Shown piece after piece: positions 47,206 through 55,891 of a stretch of DNA of 64,000 nt. Location: NCBI GenBank assembly GCA_963837345.1, contig CAWIMX010000001.1:3224001-3288000 (forward strand). Reading direction: 5' to 3'. This stretch comes from CAWIMX01 sp963837345 (GTDB taxonomy: Bacteria; Acidobacteriota; Vicinamibacteria; Vicinamibacterales; CAVVIG01). The first letter of the stretch is position 1. Each line of letters opens with the position of its first letter. Made by a program: the position numbers and the translations under genes. Below the pieces are notes generated by a model, which saw only the letters and a program-made list of their open reading frames with translations, searched no databases and was not told where the DNA came from.

Positions 47206-48491
47206 GGCGAGGTCGACCAGGCCGGGCGGGGCTGGCAGCGTGCGGCATCGCGGGCCTGCTGGCGCTGGGCGGGACGCCGGCTGGCCAGACGCCGCGCCTC
47301 GACGCGCCCGTCTCGGACCTTCAAAGCCCCGACCGCGGAGTTCGGCTTCGAGCCCTCCGCGTGCTCCAGCAGTCGGCTTTGCCGGACTATGCGATCCCGG
47401 TCGCCCCGCTCGTCCGCGATCTCGACGATGAGGTGCAGCTCGAGGCGATCTGGACCGAGCTGAACATCTACCTGGCCGACAAGATCGTGCCGCGGCGTCG
47501 GGTCGGCTTCCTGGTGGAGGTCCGCGACCGCATCGCCGCCGAACCCATCTTCTCGAGCGGGCCTCTGGCGCTCGGCGGCGATCCTGTCCCGCTGCCCGTG
47601 ATGGCGGCCCTGCTGGCCGCCATCACCGACGACAATCCACGCGTCGGTGTGGAAGCGTTGTACGCGGCGGGCGCGCTGGGCGGGGCCACGACTGGCGCCC
47701 GCCGGGCCGAAGTGCAGCGAACCGCCGCGCCACGCGTGCTGGCGCTCGTCGGCGCCACCGATCCGACGCTGCGATTCGGCGCCGTCCGGGTGATCGGGCG
47801 GCTGTTCGAACGCCTGGGGAGCGAGCCGGCCGTCGAGGAGCGGACGGGCGACGCGATCGTGGCGATGTTGAACGATTCGGAAGCGGCCATCGCGCAGGCG
47901 GCGATGCAAACCCTCGGCGCGATGCGGTACGAACGTGCCGTGCGGGCCCTGTCGGATCTCGTCGCCTACTACGGGAGGCGCGATCTCGGCACGTCGGCCC
48001 TCGATGCGCTCGCGCGCATCGGCCACGCGTCGAGCGTGTCGACGTTCGAAGCCGCGCTCGGGGGGCGCGGCGACGATCGGCGGCGCCTGGCGATCGAGGG
48101 GCTGGCCCGGTCGGGCGCCCGAGCGGCGACCCCGACCATCGAGTCGGCCGTCGCGGCCACGCGATCGGCCCAGGTGCGACTGGCGGGCGCGTTTGCGGCC
48201 GTCCTGCTCGCCGGCGCGCCGATCGATCCGCTGGCCGACGCGATCGCGTCGAGCGAGCGACGCGCGCAGGCGCTTCGCTACCTGGTGGAGATTGCCGCCG
48301 TGCGCCCCGACGCGCTCGCGGCGGCGGCGGAGCATCCGAGCGCCGTCGTCCGCCTCGCCATCGTGAATGCCCTCGGATTGTCGCGCAACGCCGCGGGACG
48401 CGCGATCGCGGAGGCGCTCGCGCGCGACGCCGATCCGGACGTCGCGCGAGCGGCCGCGAGAACGGCGGCGTGGCTGCGCCCCGCGGCATGA
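47202..48491 (+). CDS. Secreted HEAT-repeat protein
   Basis: 429 residues with a signal peptide (ends near TPAGQ). HEAT/PBS-like helical repeats: LQSPDRGVRLRALRVLQQ, DLDDEVQLEAIW, DDNPRVGVEALYAAG, TDPTLRFGAVRVIG, DSEAAIAQAAMQTLG and HPSAVVRLAIVNALG. Such alpha-solenoids bind proteins. Start overlaps uvrA and the stop overlaps the glycosylase gene, so it is in a repair-gene operon although the protein is exported. Confidence 0.75.
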
Positions 48492-49105
48492 TCCCGGGCC
48501 GCCGCTGGCCGCGCGCCTTCTACGCCCGCCCCACGCTCGACGTCGTCGCCGATCTGATGGGGGCGCTGCTGGTGCACGAGCGGCGCGGCGTTCGCACCAG
48601 CGGCGGGATCGTCGAAGTCGAAGCGTACATCGGCGAATCCGATCCCGCGTGCCACGCGGCGCCCGGCCCCACGGCACGAAATCGCCCGCTGTACGGCCCG
48701 CCGGGCTTCGCCTACGTCTATCTCAACTACGGCATTCACTGCCTGGTCAACGTGGTGACCGAACGGGAAGGGGCGCCGGCTGCCATTCTCATCCGCGCGC
48801 TGGAGCCGGTCGAGGGCGTCGAGGCGATGCGCCGCCGCCGGTCGCGCGCGATGAAGGGGCGCCGGGCGCCGTCGGCGCCGCTCGACCAGGCGGCGCTCTG
48901 CCGCGGCCCCGGCAACGTGACGATGGCCATGGGGATCACGCTCGCCGAGAACGGCGCCAATCTGCTCGGCACGCGCCTCTTCATCGAGCCGAGGCGAGGC
49001 TCGCGGCTGCCGATCGTGTGGGGACCCCGTGTGGGCATCCGGGTCGGCACGGACCGCCCGTGGCGCGCCTACGTGCCGTCCAGCGGCTCGGTGTCCCGTG
49101 CTTGA
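48488..49105 (+). CDS. DNA-3-methyladenine glycosylase (AAG/MPG type)
   Basis: 205 residues; ATG 48488 overlaps the previous stop. Family text: RAFYARPTLDVVADLMGALLVHE, GGIVEVEAYIGESDPACHA (catalytic Glu in VEVEAY), RNRPLYGPPGFAYVYLNYGIHCLVNVVT, AAILIRALEP and LCRGPGNVTMAMGI. It removes alkylated purines. Its stop codon overlaps the -35 of the following sulfur operon. Confidence 0.9.
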   Translation: MIPGRRWPRAFYARPTLDVVADLMGALLVHERRGVRTSGGIVEVEAYIGESDPACHAAPGPTARNRPLYGPPGFAYVYLNYGIHCLVNVVTEREGAPAAILIRALEPVEGVEAMRRRRSRAMKGRRAPSAPLDQAALCRGPGNVTMAMGITLAENGANLLGTRLFIEPRRGSRLPIVWGPRVGIRVGTDRPWRAYVPSSGSVSRA

Positions 49106-49131
49106 CGCGCCTCGCGTCGGCCCACTAGTAT
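49102..49131 (+). promoter_or_regulatory. Promoter of the siroheme/sulfite reductase operon
   Basis: TTGACG (49102-49107), an 18-base spacer, then TAGTAT (49126-49131), a close sigma70-type match. Transcription would start near 49137-49139, at or next to the ATG of the leader peptide. Confidence 0.65.
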
Positions 49132-49138
49132 GAGTGGA

Positions 49139-49225
49139 ATGCGTCGGATGTCGGCCTGCACCTGTTGTTGTTGCGTGGCTCCCCAGAGCCCCCAGCCCAG
49201 GTGCGTCGACCGCGATCATCACTGA
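49139..49225 (+). CDS. Cysteine-rich leader peptide of an attenuator
   Basis: 28 codons, MRRMSACTCCCCVAPQ then SPQPRCVDRDHH, stop TGA 49223-49225. Five Cys codons lie in a six-codon stretch (49157-49174) and a sixth at 49202. If the promoter is right, the message begins at or just before this ATG, so the peptide would be leaderless or nearly so; in-frame ATGs at 49130 and 49148 are alternatives. Followed by an intrinsic terminator and genes that make siroheme and sulfite reductase, needed for cysteine synthesis. Polycysteine leader peptides that sense cysteine supply are known in mycobacteria; this one is inferred by analogy. Confidence 0.7.
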   Translation: MRRMSACTCCCCVAPQSPQPRCVDRDHH

Positions 49226-49255
49226 AGCGTCAGACACATCGTTTTCGAAGACACG

Positions 49256-49296
49256 GGCCCGGGGAGCGTCAAATGCTTCCCGGGCCTTTTTGTTTT
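49256..49296 (+). terminator. Intrinsic terminator/attenuator overlapping the first start codon
   Basis: Stem GGCCCGGGGAGC (49256-49267) with GCTTCCCGGGCC (49275-49286), loop of 7 bases, followed by TTTTTGTTTT. The GGGGAG Shine-Dalgarno and the ATG at 49273 lie within it, so folding would block both transcription and translation of the downstream gene. CCCCCAGCCC (49189-49198) could pair with GGGCCCGGGG (49255-49264) as an antiterminator. Confidence 0.8.
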
Positions 49297-49869
49297 ATGC
49301 TGCCAGTCTTCCTGAAGTTGACCGGTCGGCCGATCCTGGTGGTCGGCGGCGGCCCGGTGGCCGCGGCCAAGCTCGCGCAGCTGATCGGCGCGGGCGCGGC
49401 GCCATCCGACATCCGCCTCGTGTCGCCCGAGGTCGTGGACGAGGTCCGGCGGACCGGCGTCGCGATCGAGCGGCGCCCGTTCGCGCCCGCGGATCTGGAC
49501 GGGATGTGGCTCGTCGTGGCGGCCGCGCCGCCCGACGTCAACCGCGCCGTCGCTCGCGTGGCCGAGGCGCGGCAGATCTTCGTGAACGCGGTGGACGATC
49601 CGGCGAATGCGTCGGCGTTCCTGGGCGGAGTGGTCCGTCGTGGCGGTGTGACGCTGGCCATCTCGACTGATGGCGCGGCGCCCGCGCTCGCCGGCTTGCT
49701 GCGCGAGGCGCTGGACGCCCTGCTGCCCGAGGACCTGGAGGCGTGGGTGGCGGAATCCCGGCGGCAGCGCACCGACTGGCGCGAGCGCGGGGTTCCGATG
49801 GCGGCGCGCCGGCCCCTCCTGCTCGACGCGCTGAACCGGCTCTATCGAGACCGGCAGGAAACCCGATGA
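49273..49869 (+). CDS. Precorrin-2 dehydrogenase / siroheme ferrochelatase-type protein
   Basis: 198 residues from ATG 49273, chosen because GGGGAG ends 6 bases upstream; ATG 49297 lacks a ribosome site. NAD-binding motif ILVVGGGPVAAAKLAQL, then WLVVAAAPPDVNRAVA, FVNAVDDPANASAF and GVTLAISTDGAAPALAGLLREALDALLP. This is the CysG N-terminal/SirC type, which oxidises precorrin-2 to sirohydrochlorin and may insert iron. It overlaps the methyltransferase gene by ATGA. Confidence 0.85.
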   Translation: MLPGPFCFMLPVFLKLTGRPILVVGGGPVAAAKLAQLIGAGAAPSDIRLVSPEVVDEVRRTGVAIERRPFAPADLDGMWLVVAAAPPDVNRAVARVAEARQIFVNAVDDPANASAFLGGVVRRGGVTLAISTDGAAPALAGLLREALDALLPEDLEAWVAESRRQRTDWRERGVPMAARRPLLLDALNRLYRDRQETR

Positions 49870-50654
49870 CCCGATCCGCCCTGGTGTCGCTCGTCGGCGC
49901 GGGCCCCGGCAATCCGGCGCTCCTGACGCGCAAGGCGGCGGCGCGGCTGCGCGCGGCCGACCTCGTGCTGTACGACGCGCTCGTCGACGAACGGGTTCTG
50001 AAGCTCGCCCGCCGGGCGCAATGCTTCTTCGTCGGCAAGCGCGCCGGCCGGCACGCCGTGACGCAGGAGGCGATTCACGCGGTGATGATCCGGGCCGCGC
50101 GGCGCGGCCGGCGTGTGGTGCGGCTCAAGGGCGGCGATCCGTTCGTGTTCGGCCGGGGCGGCGAGGAGGCCCTCGCGCTCAAAGCGGCCGGCGTGGCCTT
50201 CGAGGTCGTGCCGGGCGTGACGAGCGCCGTCGCAGCGCCCGCACTGGCGGGCATCCCCGTGACGCACCGCGGTCTGTCGCAAGCGCTGCTCGTCGTGGCG
50301 GGATTCGACGCCGACGCCTTCCGCGCGTCGATCGGGGCCCTTCAGCCGAACGGCGTCACGCTGGTCGTCCTGATGGGGCTGGGACGCCGCGATGCCCTGG
50401 CGGCGCTGCTCATCGAAGGCGGCTGGCGCCGCGCGACGCCCGCCGCGCTCGTCGTCGACGCGTCGCGGCCGGACCAGCAGATCTGGCGCGGCACGCTCGG
50501 CGAGATGGCGGCCGGGCGGGCCGAGGTCGCCGGCGACGGCGCCGGCACCATCGTGATCGGCCGGGTCGCGGCGCTCGAGTGCTCGGCCGCGCCGGCCGAC
50601 GTCGCGCACGTCGCGCTGAACGACGGCGCACAGACGGAAGGAAAGAGGGCCTGA
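49866..50654 (+). CDS. cobA: Uroporphyrinogen-III C-methyltransferase
   Basis: 262 residues. SUMT motifs: VSLVGAGPGNPALLTRKAAARLRAADLVLYDALV, VVRLKGGDPFVFGRGGEEALAL, PGVTSAVAAPALAGIPVTHRG and TLVVLMGLGR. It uses SAM to make precorrin-2 from uroporphyrinogen III, the step before the upstream gene product. Stop overlaps the next ATG by one base. Confidence 0.92.
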   Translation: MTRSALVSLVGAGPGNPALLTRKAAARLRAADLVLYDALVDERVLKLARRAQCFFVGKRAGRHAVTQEAIHAVMIRAARRGRRVVRLKGGDPFVFGRGGEEALALKAAGVAFEVVPGVTSAVAAPALAGIPVTHRGLSQALLVVAGFDADAFRASIGALQPNGVTLVVLMGLGRRDALAALLIEGGWRRATPAALVVDASRPDQQIWRGTLGEMAAGRAEVAGDGAGTIVIGRVAALECSAAPADVAHVALNDGAQTEGKRA

Positions 50655-52483
50655 TGTCACCGACCGACGTCACGACGTACGGACGCACGCGGCTGTCGTT
50701 TGCCAGCCAGGCCGACATCGAGGAATTCGTCGCGACGCTGGACCGGTTCGAGCGGGGTGAGATCACGCCCGACCAGTGGCGCGCGTTCCGGCTCGTCCGC
50801 GGCACCTACGGCCAGCGCCAGGACGCCGACGCGCAGATGCTTCGCGTGAAGGTGCCGCAGGGCGTGCTCACGGCCGACCAGCTCGACGCGCTCGCCGACG
50901 TGGGCGAGCGCTTCTCGCGCGGCTTCGGGCACATCACCACGCGCCAGAACATCCAGTTCCATTTCGTGAAGCTGCATGATGCGGAGCTCGGGATGCGCCG
51001 GCTCGCCGAGGCCGGCCTCACGACGCGCGAAGCGTGCGGCAACTCCGTGCGCAACATCACGGGATGCCCGTACGCGGGCGTCGCCGCCGACGAAATCTTC
51101 GACGTCACGCCGTACGCCGACGCGCTCACGCGCTTCCTGCTGCGCCACCGCCTCAGCTCGACGCTGCCGCGGAAGTTCAAGATCGCGTTCGAAGGGTGCC
51201 CGGTCGACCATATCGCGACCTCGATCAACGACCTGGGATTCCGCGCCGTCACCGGTCCCCGCGGCGGCCGCGGCTTCCGGGTCACGGCCGGTGGCGGCAC
51301 GGCGATCATGTGCAAGACCGGCGGCGTTCTGCACGGGTTCCTGCCGGCCTCCGACCTGTACCGCGTCGCGGACGCCATGCTTCGCGTCTTCCACCGGCTC
51401 GGCGACCGCGAGCACAAGCAGCGCAACCGGATGAAGTTCCTGATCAAGACGATCGGCTGGACCCGTTTCCGGGAGGAGTACGACAAGGAACTGGCCGCGT
51501 GCCGGCGTGGCGAAGTCCCGACGCTCGACATCGAGCCGTCCGCGGACGAGCCCCGGATCGAGGGAGTCGCGCCGTCCGCGCCGTCCGCCGTGCAGGTGGC
51601 CGCGCGCGTGCGGCAGGGCGAAACCCGGGGGCCCGGGATCATGCCCAACGTCGTGCCGGTCCTGCGGATCGGCGACGAGAGCTATGCGCTGTGGCGGGCG
51701 AGCAACGTCAGGCCGCAGAAGCAGGGGGCCTTTGTCATCGCCACGGCGACGGTGCCTCTCGGCGACCTCACGAGCCAGCAGTTCCGCGTGGTCGGCGACC
51801 TGGCGCGCGCCTACGCCGACGGCACCGTGCGCGTCACGATGGAGCAGAACCTCGTGTTCCGGTGGGTGAAGGCGGGCGACGTCCACCAGCTGTACGCGCG
51901 CCTCGCGGCGGCCGGACTCGGCTGGTCCGGGGCCGGGAGCGTGGCCGACGTCGTGAGCTGCCCCGGCGCCGAGTCGTGCCGCCTCGCCGTGACGCAGTCG
52001 CGCGGGCTGGGGCGCCTGCTCGAGGAGACGCTGCGGGCGCGGCCCGATCTCATCGAGGCGGCCGACGACGCGCGGATCAAGATCAGCGGGTGCCCGAACG
52101 GCTGCGGCCAGCATCACATCGCGACGATCGGCTTCCAGGGAAGCGTGCGCCGCCTGGGGTCGCGGGCCGTTCCCCAGTATTTCGTCATGGTCGGCGGCGG
52201 AGTCGGCGACAGCGGCGCGACGTTCGCGCGGCTCGCGGCAAAGATTCCCGCGCGACGCCTCCCGGACGCGGTCGAACGCCTGATCGGGCTCTATCGGTCG
52301 GAACGAACCGCGGGCGAGTCGGCGTCCGCGTTCTTCGGGCGCCTGGACCTGGACCGGGTGAAGACGCTCCTGGCCGACCTGGAAGCCTTGACCGCGGCCG
52401 GCGCGCAGCCGGAGGATTTCGTCGACCTCGCCGAAACGGCCGAATTCAAGCCGGAGATTCTCGACGGCGAGTGCTCGGCCTAG
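50654..52483 (+). CDS. Nitrite/sulfite reductase (siroheme, 4Fe-4S), probably assimilatory sulfite reductase
   Basis: 609 residues. Two ferredoxin-like/reductase halves: first GHITTRQNIQFHFV and ACGNSVRNITGCPYAG; second RVTMEQNLVFRWV, VVSCPGAESCRLA (CX5C) and ISGCPNGCGQHHIA (CX3C), the four Cys of the siroheme-4Fe4S site. Sulfite versus nitrite cannot be told from motifs alone; the operon with siroheme synthesis under a Cys-rich leader favours sulfite. Cytosolic. Confidence 0.88.
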   Translation: MSPTDVTTYGRTRLSFASQADIEEFVATLDRFERGEITPDQWRAFRLVRGTYGQRQDADAQMLRVKVPQGVLTADQLDALADVGERFSRGFGHITTRQNIQFHFVKLHDAELGMRRLAEAGLTTREACGNSVRNITGCPYAGVAADEIFDVTPYADALTRFLLRHRLSSTLPRKFKIAFEGCPVDHIATSINDLGFRAVTGPRGGRGFRVTAGGGTAIMCKTGGVLHGFLPASDLYRVADAMLRVFHRLGDREHKQRNRMKFLIKTIGWTRFREEYDKELAACRRGEVPTLDIEPSADEPRIEGVAPSAPSAVQVAARVRQGETRGPGIMPNVVPVLRIGDESYALWRASNVRPQKQGAFVIATATVPLGDLTSQQFRVVGDLARAYADGTVRVTMEQNLVFRWVKAGDVHQLYARLAAAGLGWSGAGSVADVVSCPGAESCRLAVTQSRGLGRLLEETLRARPDLIEAADDARIKISGCPNGCGQHHIATIGFQGSVRRLGSRAVPQYFVMVGGGVGDSGATFARLAAKIPARRLPDAVERLIGLYRSERTAGESASAFFGRLDLDRVKTLLADLEALTAAGAQPEDFVDLAETAEFKPEILDGECSA

Positions 52484-52540
52484 CCGGTCCCCGGGGCGTC
52501 GTCCCCCCGGCCTGGACCAGGCGCCGAAAGACATCCATCA

Positions 52541-52559
52541 ATATCGATATGTCGATATG
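52541..52559. promoter_or_regulatory. Tandem octamer, candidate operator
   Basis: TCGATATG occurs twice head to tail (52544-52559), overlapping the palindrome ATATCGATAT (52541-52550). It lies a few bases upstream of the -35 of the riboswitch promoter. The binding protein is unknown. Confidence 0.35.
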
Positions 52560-52565
52560 GCTTGG

Positions 52566-52594
52566 TTGCCCGGCCGTGCCCCCTTTGATATAGT
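52566..52594 (+). promoter_or_regulatory. Candidate promoter of the SAM-riboswitch transcript
   Basis: TTGCCC (52566-52571), 17-base spacer, TATAGT (52589-52594). It would start the RNA about 10-15 bases before the riboswitch. Confidence 0.45.
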
Positions 52595-52613
52595 CGGCGG
52601 GACAACTGCATAC

Positions 52614-52730
52614 GCTCTTATCCAGAGTGGCTGAGGGACAGGCCCGACGACGCCACGGCAACCACGCGCGCCACCCCGCAGCGGTGAGGTGCCAATTCCT
52701 GCCTTCGCCGCGCGAAGGGGAGATGAGGGA
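52614..52730 (+). ncRNA. SAM riboswitch (S-box/SAM-I type)
   Basis: The conserved S-box text is plain: CTCTTATCCAGAG, GGCTGAGGGACAGGCCCGA, ACGGCAACC, GGTGCCAATTCCTGC and AGATGAGGG. P1 pairs CTCTTAT (52614-52620) with ATGAGGG (52723-52729) using G-U pairs. No T-rich terminator follows; the 3' P1 strand runs into the ribosome site (GGGAGG) of the threonine synthase GTG at 52737, suggesting control of translation initiation by S-adenosylmethionine. Confidence 0.92.
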
Positions 52731-52736
52731 GGCGCC

Positions 52737-53984
52737 GTGAGCGCGCTCATCGGACTCGAATGTCATCTGTGTCACGCCCGGTTTCCTGCCGACGCGCTGT
52801 ACGTCTGCGACAAGTGCCTCGGGCCGCTCGAACCCGTCTACGACTACCCGGCCATTCGCGTCACGCGCGAGGACATCGAGCGCCGGCCCAAGAACCTCTG
52901 GCGCTATCGCGAGCTCCTGCCGATCGCGGGTGAGCCGCGCACCGGCTTTCACTCGGGCTTCACACCGCTGGTGCGCGCCACCCGTCTGGCCGAGCATCTC
53001 GGCGTCCGCGAGCTCTATCTCAAAGACGACTCGGTGAACCACCCGACGCTGTCCTACAAGGACCGCGTGGTGGCGGTGGCCGCGACGCGCGCCTCGGAGC
53101 TCGGCTTTCAGGTATTTGCCTGCGCCTCGACCGGCAACCTCGCGAACAGCGTCTCCGCGCACGCCGCCCGGCTCGGTCTCGAATGCGTCGTCTTCATCCC
53201 CGACAATCTCGAGGCCGGCAAGCTCCTGGGCTCGGCAATCTATCGCCCCACGATCCTCGCTATCGCCGGCAACTACGACGACGTCAACCGCCTGTGCTCG
53301 CAGGTGGCGGATCGCCATGGATGGGGCTTTGCCAACATCAACCTGCGCTCCTACTATGCCGAAGGCGCCAAGACGATGGGCTTCGAAATCGTCGAGCAGT
53401 ACGGCTGGCGCTATCCGCAGCATGTCGTCTCGCCGGTGGCCGGCGGCACGCTGCTGCCGCGAATCCTGCGCGGCTTCCGGGAGCTGAAGGAGATTGGGCT
53501 CGTGAGCGGGGAGCTGCCGCGCGTCCATGCGGCGCAGGCCGCCGGGTGCGCGCCGGTCGTCACCGCGATTCAGGCGGGCGAGGACTATCCGGAGCCGGTC
53601 AAGCCCGACACCATCGCGAAGTCAATCGCCATCGGCAACCCCGCCGACGGCTATCAGGCCGTGCAGGCCGTGCGCTCGACCGGCGGCTCCGGCGTGGCCG
53701 TGCCCGACGACCGGATCATCCAGGCGATCCGGCTGCTCGCGGAAACCGAGGGTATCTTCACCGAGCCGGCCGGCGGGACGACGCTTGGCGGCGCCATCGC
53801 CTTGATCGAGCGCGGCGTGATTCCCCGCGACGAGTCGATCGTCGTGTGCATCACCGGCAACGGGTACAAGACGACTGAAGCCGTCAGCGGCGAGCTCGCC
53901 CCGCCCGTGCGCCTCGGCCGCTCGTTCAAGGAGTTCGAGGCGTGGTGGGAGTCAGCGGCGGCGGCGGGCGTTCGAACTGCTTGA
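52737..53984 (+). CDS. thrC: Threonine synthase
   Basis: 415 residues from GTG 52737 (GGGAGG upstream). An N-terminal zinc-ribbon-like segment (ECHLCHARFPADALYVCDKC) precedes the PLP fold: GFTPLVRATRLAEHLGVRELYLKDDSVNHPTLSYKDR (PLP Lys in SYKDR), CASTGNLANSVSAHAA, NLRSYYAEGAKTMGFEI and TEPAGGTTLGGA. It converts O-phosphohomoserine to threonine. The SAM riboswitch in front is unusual for thrC and ties it to methionine supply; a paralogous PLP activity cannot be excluded. Confidence 0.85.
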   Translation: MSALIGLECHLCHARFPADALYVCDKCLGPLEPVYDYPAIRVTREDIERRPKNLWRYRELLPIAGEPRTGFHSGFTPLVRATRLAEHLGVRELYLKDDSVNHPTLSYKDRVVAVAATRASELGFQVFACASTGNLANSVSAHAARLGLECVVFIPDNLEAGKLLGSAIYRPTILAIAGNYDDVNRLCSQVADRHGWGFANINLRSYYAEGAKTMGFEIVEQYGWRYPQHVVSPVAGGTLLPRILRGFRELKEIGLVSGELPRVHAAQAAGCAPVVTAIQAGEDYPEPVKPDTIAKSIAIGNPADGYQAVQAVRSTGGSGVAVPDDRIIQAIRLLAETEGIFTEPAGGTTLGGAIALIERGVIPRDESIVVCITGNGYKTTEAVSGELAPPVRLGRSFKEFEAWWESAAAAGVRTA

Positions 53985-55188
53985 AGTGACCGGCACGTGG
54001 ACGTCGGTTTCGCGGCCCTCCCGCAGCACGCGCAGCGTGGCCGTCGATCCGATCGTCGCGTCGGCCACGAGCCGGTAGAACTGCGACGGGTCGGTCACCG
54101 CGCTGCCGTTGTAGCCGACGATGACGTCGCCGGGGCGCAGGCCGGCGGTGTAGGCGTCGGAGTTGCGCGACATCCGCGCGACGAGGGCGCCGCTGGTATT
54201 CGGGGCGCCGAGCTCGTCGGCCCACTGCGGCGTCAGCGCCTGGATCGACACGATGCCGTCGATCGTGCCTCGGCGCACTTCGCCGGTACTGCTTCAGATC
54301 CTGCACGACCCGCCGCGCGAGATTGCTCGGGACCGCGAATCCGATGCCCTGATAGCCGCCGCTCTGGCTGAAGATCCCCGTGTTGATGCCGACGAGCTCG
54401 CCCCGGCCGTCGACGAGCGCGCCGCCGGAATTGCCGGGATTGATGGCCGCGTCGGTCTGGATGAAATCCTCGTAGTCGGCGAAGCCGACGTTGCTCCGGC
54501 CGACGGCGCTGACGATGCCGGCGGTAACCGTCTGGCTCAGCTGGAACGGGCTGCCGATCGCGAGCACCCACTCGCCGATCTTGAGGGCGCTCGAGTCGCC
54601 CCACGCGACGACGGGCAGGCCCCGCTCTTCGATCTTGATCAGCGCGATGTCGGTGGCCGGGTCGGTGCCGATGAGCACGCCCTCGATCTCGCGCTTGTCG
54701 CCCAGCGTGATCGTGATCCGCTGCTCGTTCTCGCCGACCACGTGGTTGTTAGTCACGATGTAGCCGTCGGGCGAGATGACGACGCCCGACCCGAGGCTGA
54801 GCGATCGCCGGTCGCGGGAGCCGAACGAGTCGTCGGAGCCGAAGAAGTAGCGGAAGAACGGATCGTTGGCGAAGGGTGAGTTCGGCGTGCGGACCACCTG
54901 CAGCGACGAGATGTTGACCACACCTTTGACGGCGTCGGCCGCGACGCGCGTGAAATCGGGCGCGCCGCCGGGGGGCAGGCTGACCTGCGCCATCGGCGCG
55001 GCTGCCACGGGCGGGGCGGGCGCCTCCCCGGACGCGGGCGCGGCGACGCCCGGACGCGGCGCATCCGGCTCGGCGGGCACCGGCGACGCCGCCGGCCTGG
55101 AATGGAGCGGCAGCCGCCCCGTCAGCGCAAGGCCGGCGGTGAAGCCGGCCAGGGCGATGGCGATGGAGAGGAGTGTCTGACGAACCAT
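53952..55188 (-). pseudogene. HtrA/DegP-type periplasmic serine protease, frameshifted
   Basis: From ATG 55188: signal/anchor helix, Ala/Pro linker, then trypsin-like protease VVISPDGYIVTNNHVVGENE (His), TDPATDIALIKIEE (Asp), FIQTDAAINPGNSGGALVDG (Ser). After VQDLKQY the PDZ domain continues in another frame (RRGTIDGIVSIQALTP, SDAYTAGLRPGDVIVGYNGSAV) to 53952. One surplus base at 54285-54286 explains the break. Full repaired length about 412 residues. Convergent overlap of 33 bp with thrC. Confidence 0.8.
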
Positions 55189-55294
55189 GCGCGACACGTG
55201 CGCGAGACGGTCGAGTGATCGTAGCATGGTTGGCCGCCGCCGTTCCCCGTGCTAGGATTTTCGTCTTTCACCTCACTCAAAGGCCACGCCGTCC

Positions 55295-55849
55295 ATGCAA
55301 GCGACCCGACTGCGCAAGGGAAATCTGATCAAGCTCGGCGAGGACTTGTTCCGCATCCTCGAAGTGAATCACCTGACGCCGGGCAACAAGCGCGGCTTCA
55401 TCCAGGCGCGCATGCGGAACATCCGGACGACGACGCTCTCGGACCAGAAGTTCCGCGCGGAAGACGATCTCGAGCGCGCCACGCTCGACGAGCACGAAAT
55501 GCAGTACCTGTATCACGACGGCGACCTGTACTACTTCATGGATACGACCACCTTCGAGCAGGTGCAGATCTCGGCTGAAGCGCTGGCCGACTCGGTCAAC
55601 TACCTCGTGCCGGACGCGGTGATCCGCGTCGAGTTCTACGGCACCGAGCCGGTCGGGATCGAGCTGCCCGCCACGGTCGATCTCCTCGTGAAGGAAACCG
55701 TGCCGGGCATCAAGGGCGCCACGGCGAGCGCGCAGGTGAAGCCGGCCACGCTCGAGACCGGGCTCGTCGTGCAGGTGCCGCCGTTCGTCAACGAAGGCGA
55801 TCGCGTGCGCGTCAGCACCGATACCGGCGAATATCAATCACGCGCCTAG
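55295..55849 (+). CDS. efp: Elongation factor P
   Basis: 184 residues, three beta-barrel domains. N-terminal KOW-like domain ATRLRKGNLIKLGEDLFRILEVNHLTPGNKRGF, middle EMQYLYHDGDLYYFMDTTTFEQVQI, C-terminal VEFYGTEPVGIELPATVDLLV and GASAQVKPATLETGL-like end. It relieves ribosome stalling at polyproline. By alignment to E. coli the tip residue equivalent to Lys34 is Asn31, with Lys32/Arg33 next, so the modification type is uncertain; no EpmA or EarP gene is in the window. Confidence 0.93.
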   Translation: MQATRLRKGNLIKLGEDLFRILEVNHLTPGNKRGFIQARMRNIRTTTLSDQKFRAEDDLERATLDEHEMQYLYHDGDLYYFMDTTTFEQVQISAEALADSVNYLVPDAVIRVEFYGTEPVGIELPATVDLLVKETVPGIKGATASAQVKPATLETGLVVQVPPFVNEGDRVRVSTDTGEYQSRA

Positions 55850-55891
55850 GGGCCTCGGGGCGCCGGCGCCTGCACGGGTACAGATCGATCC

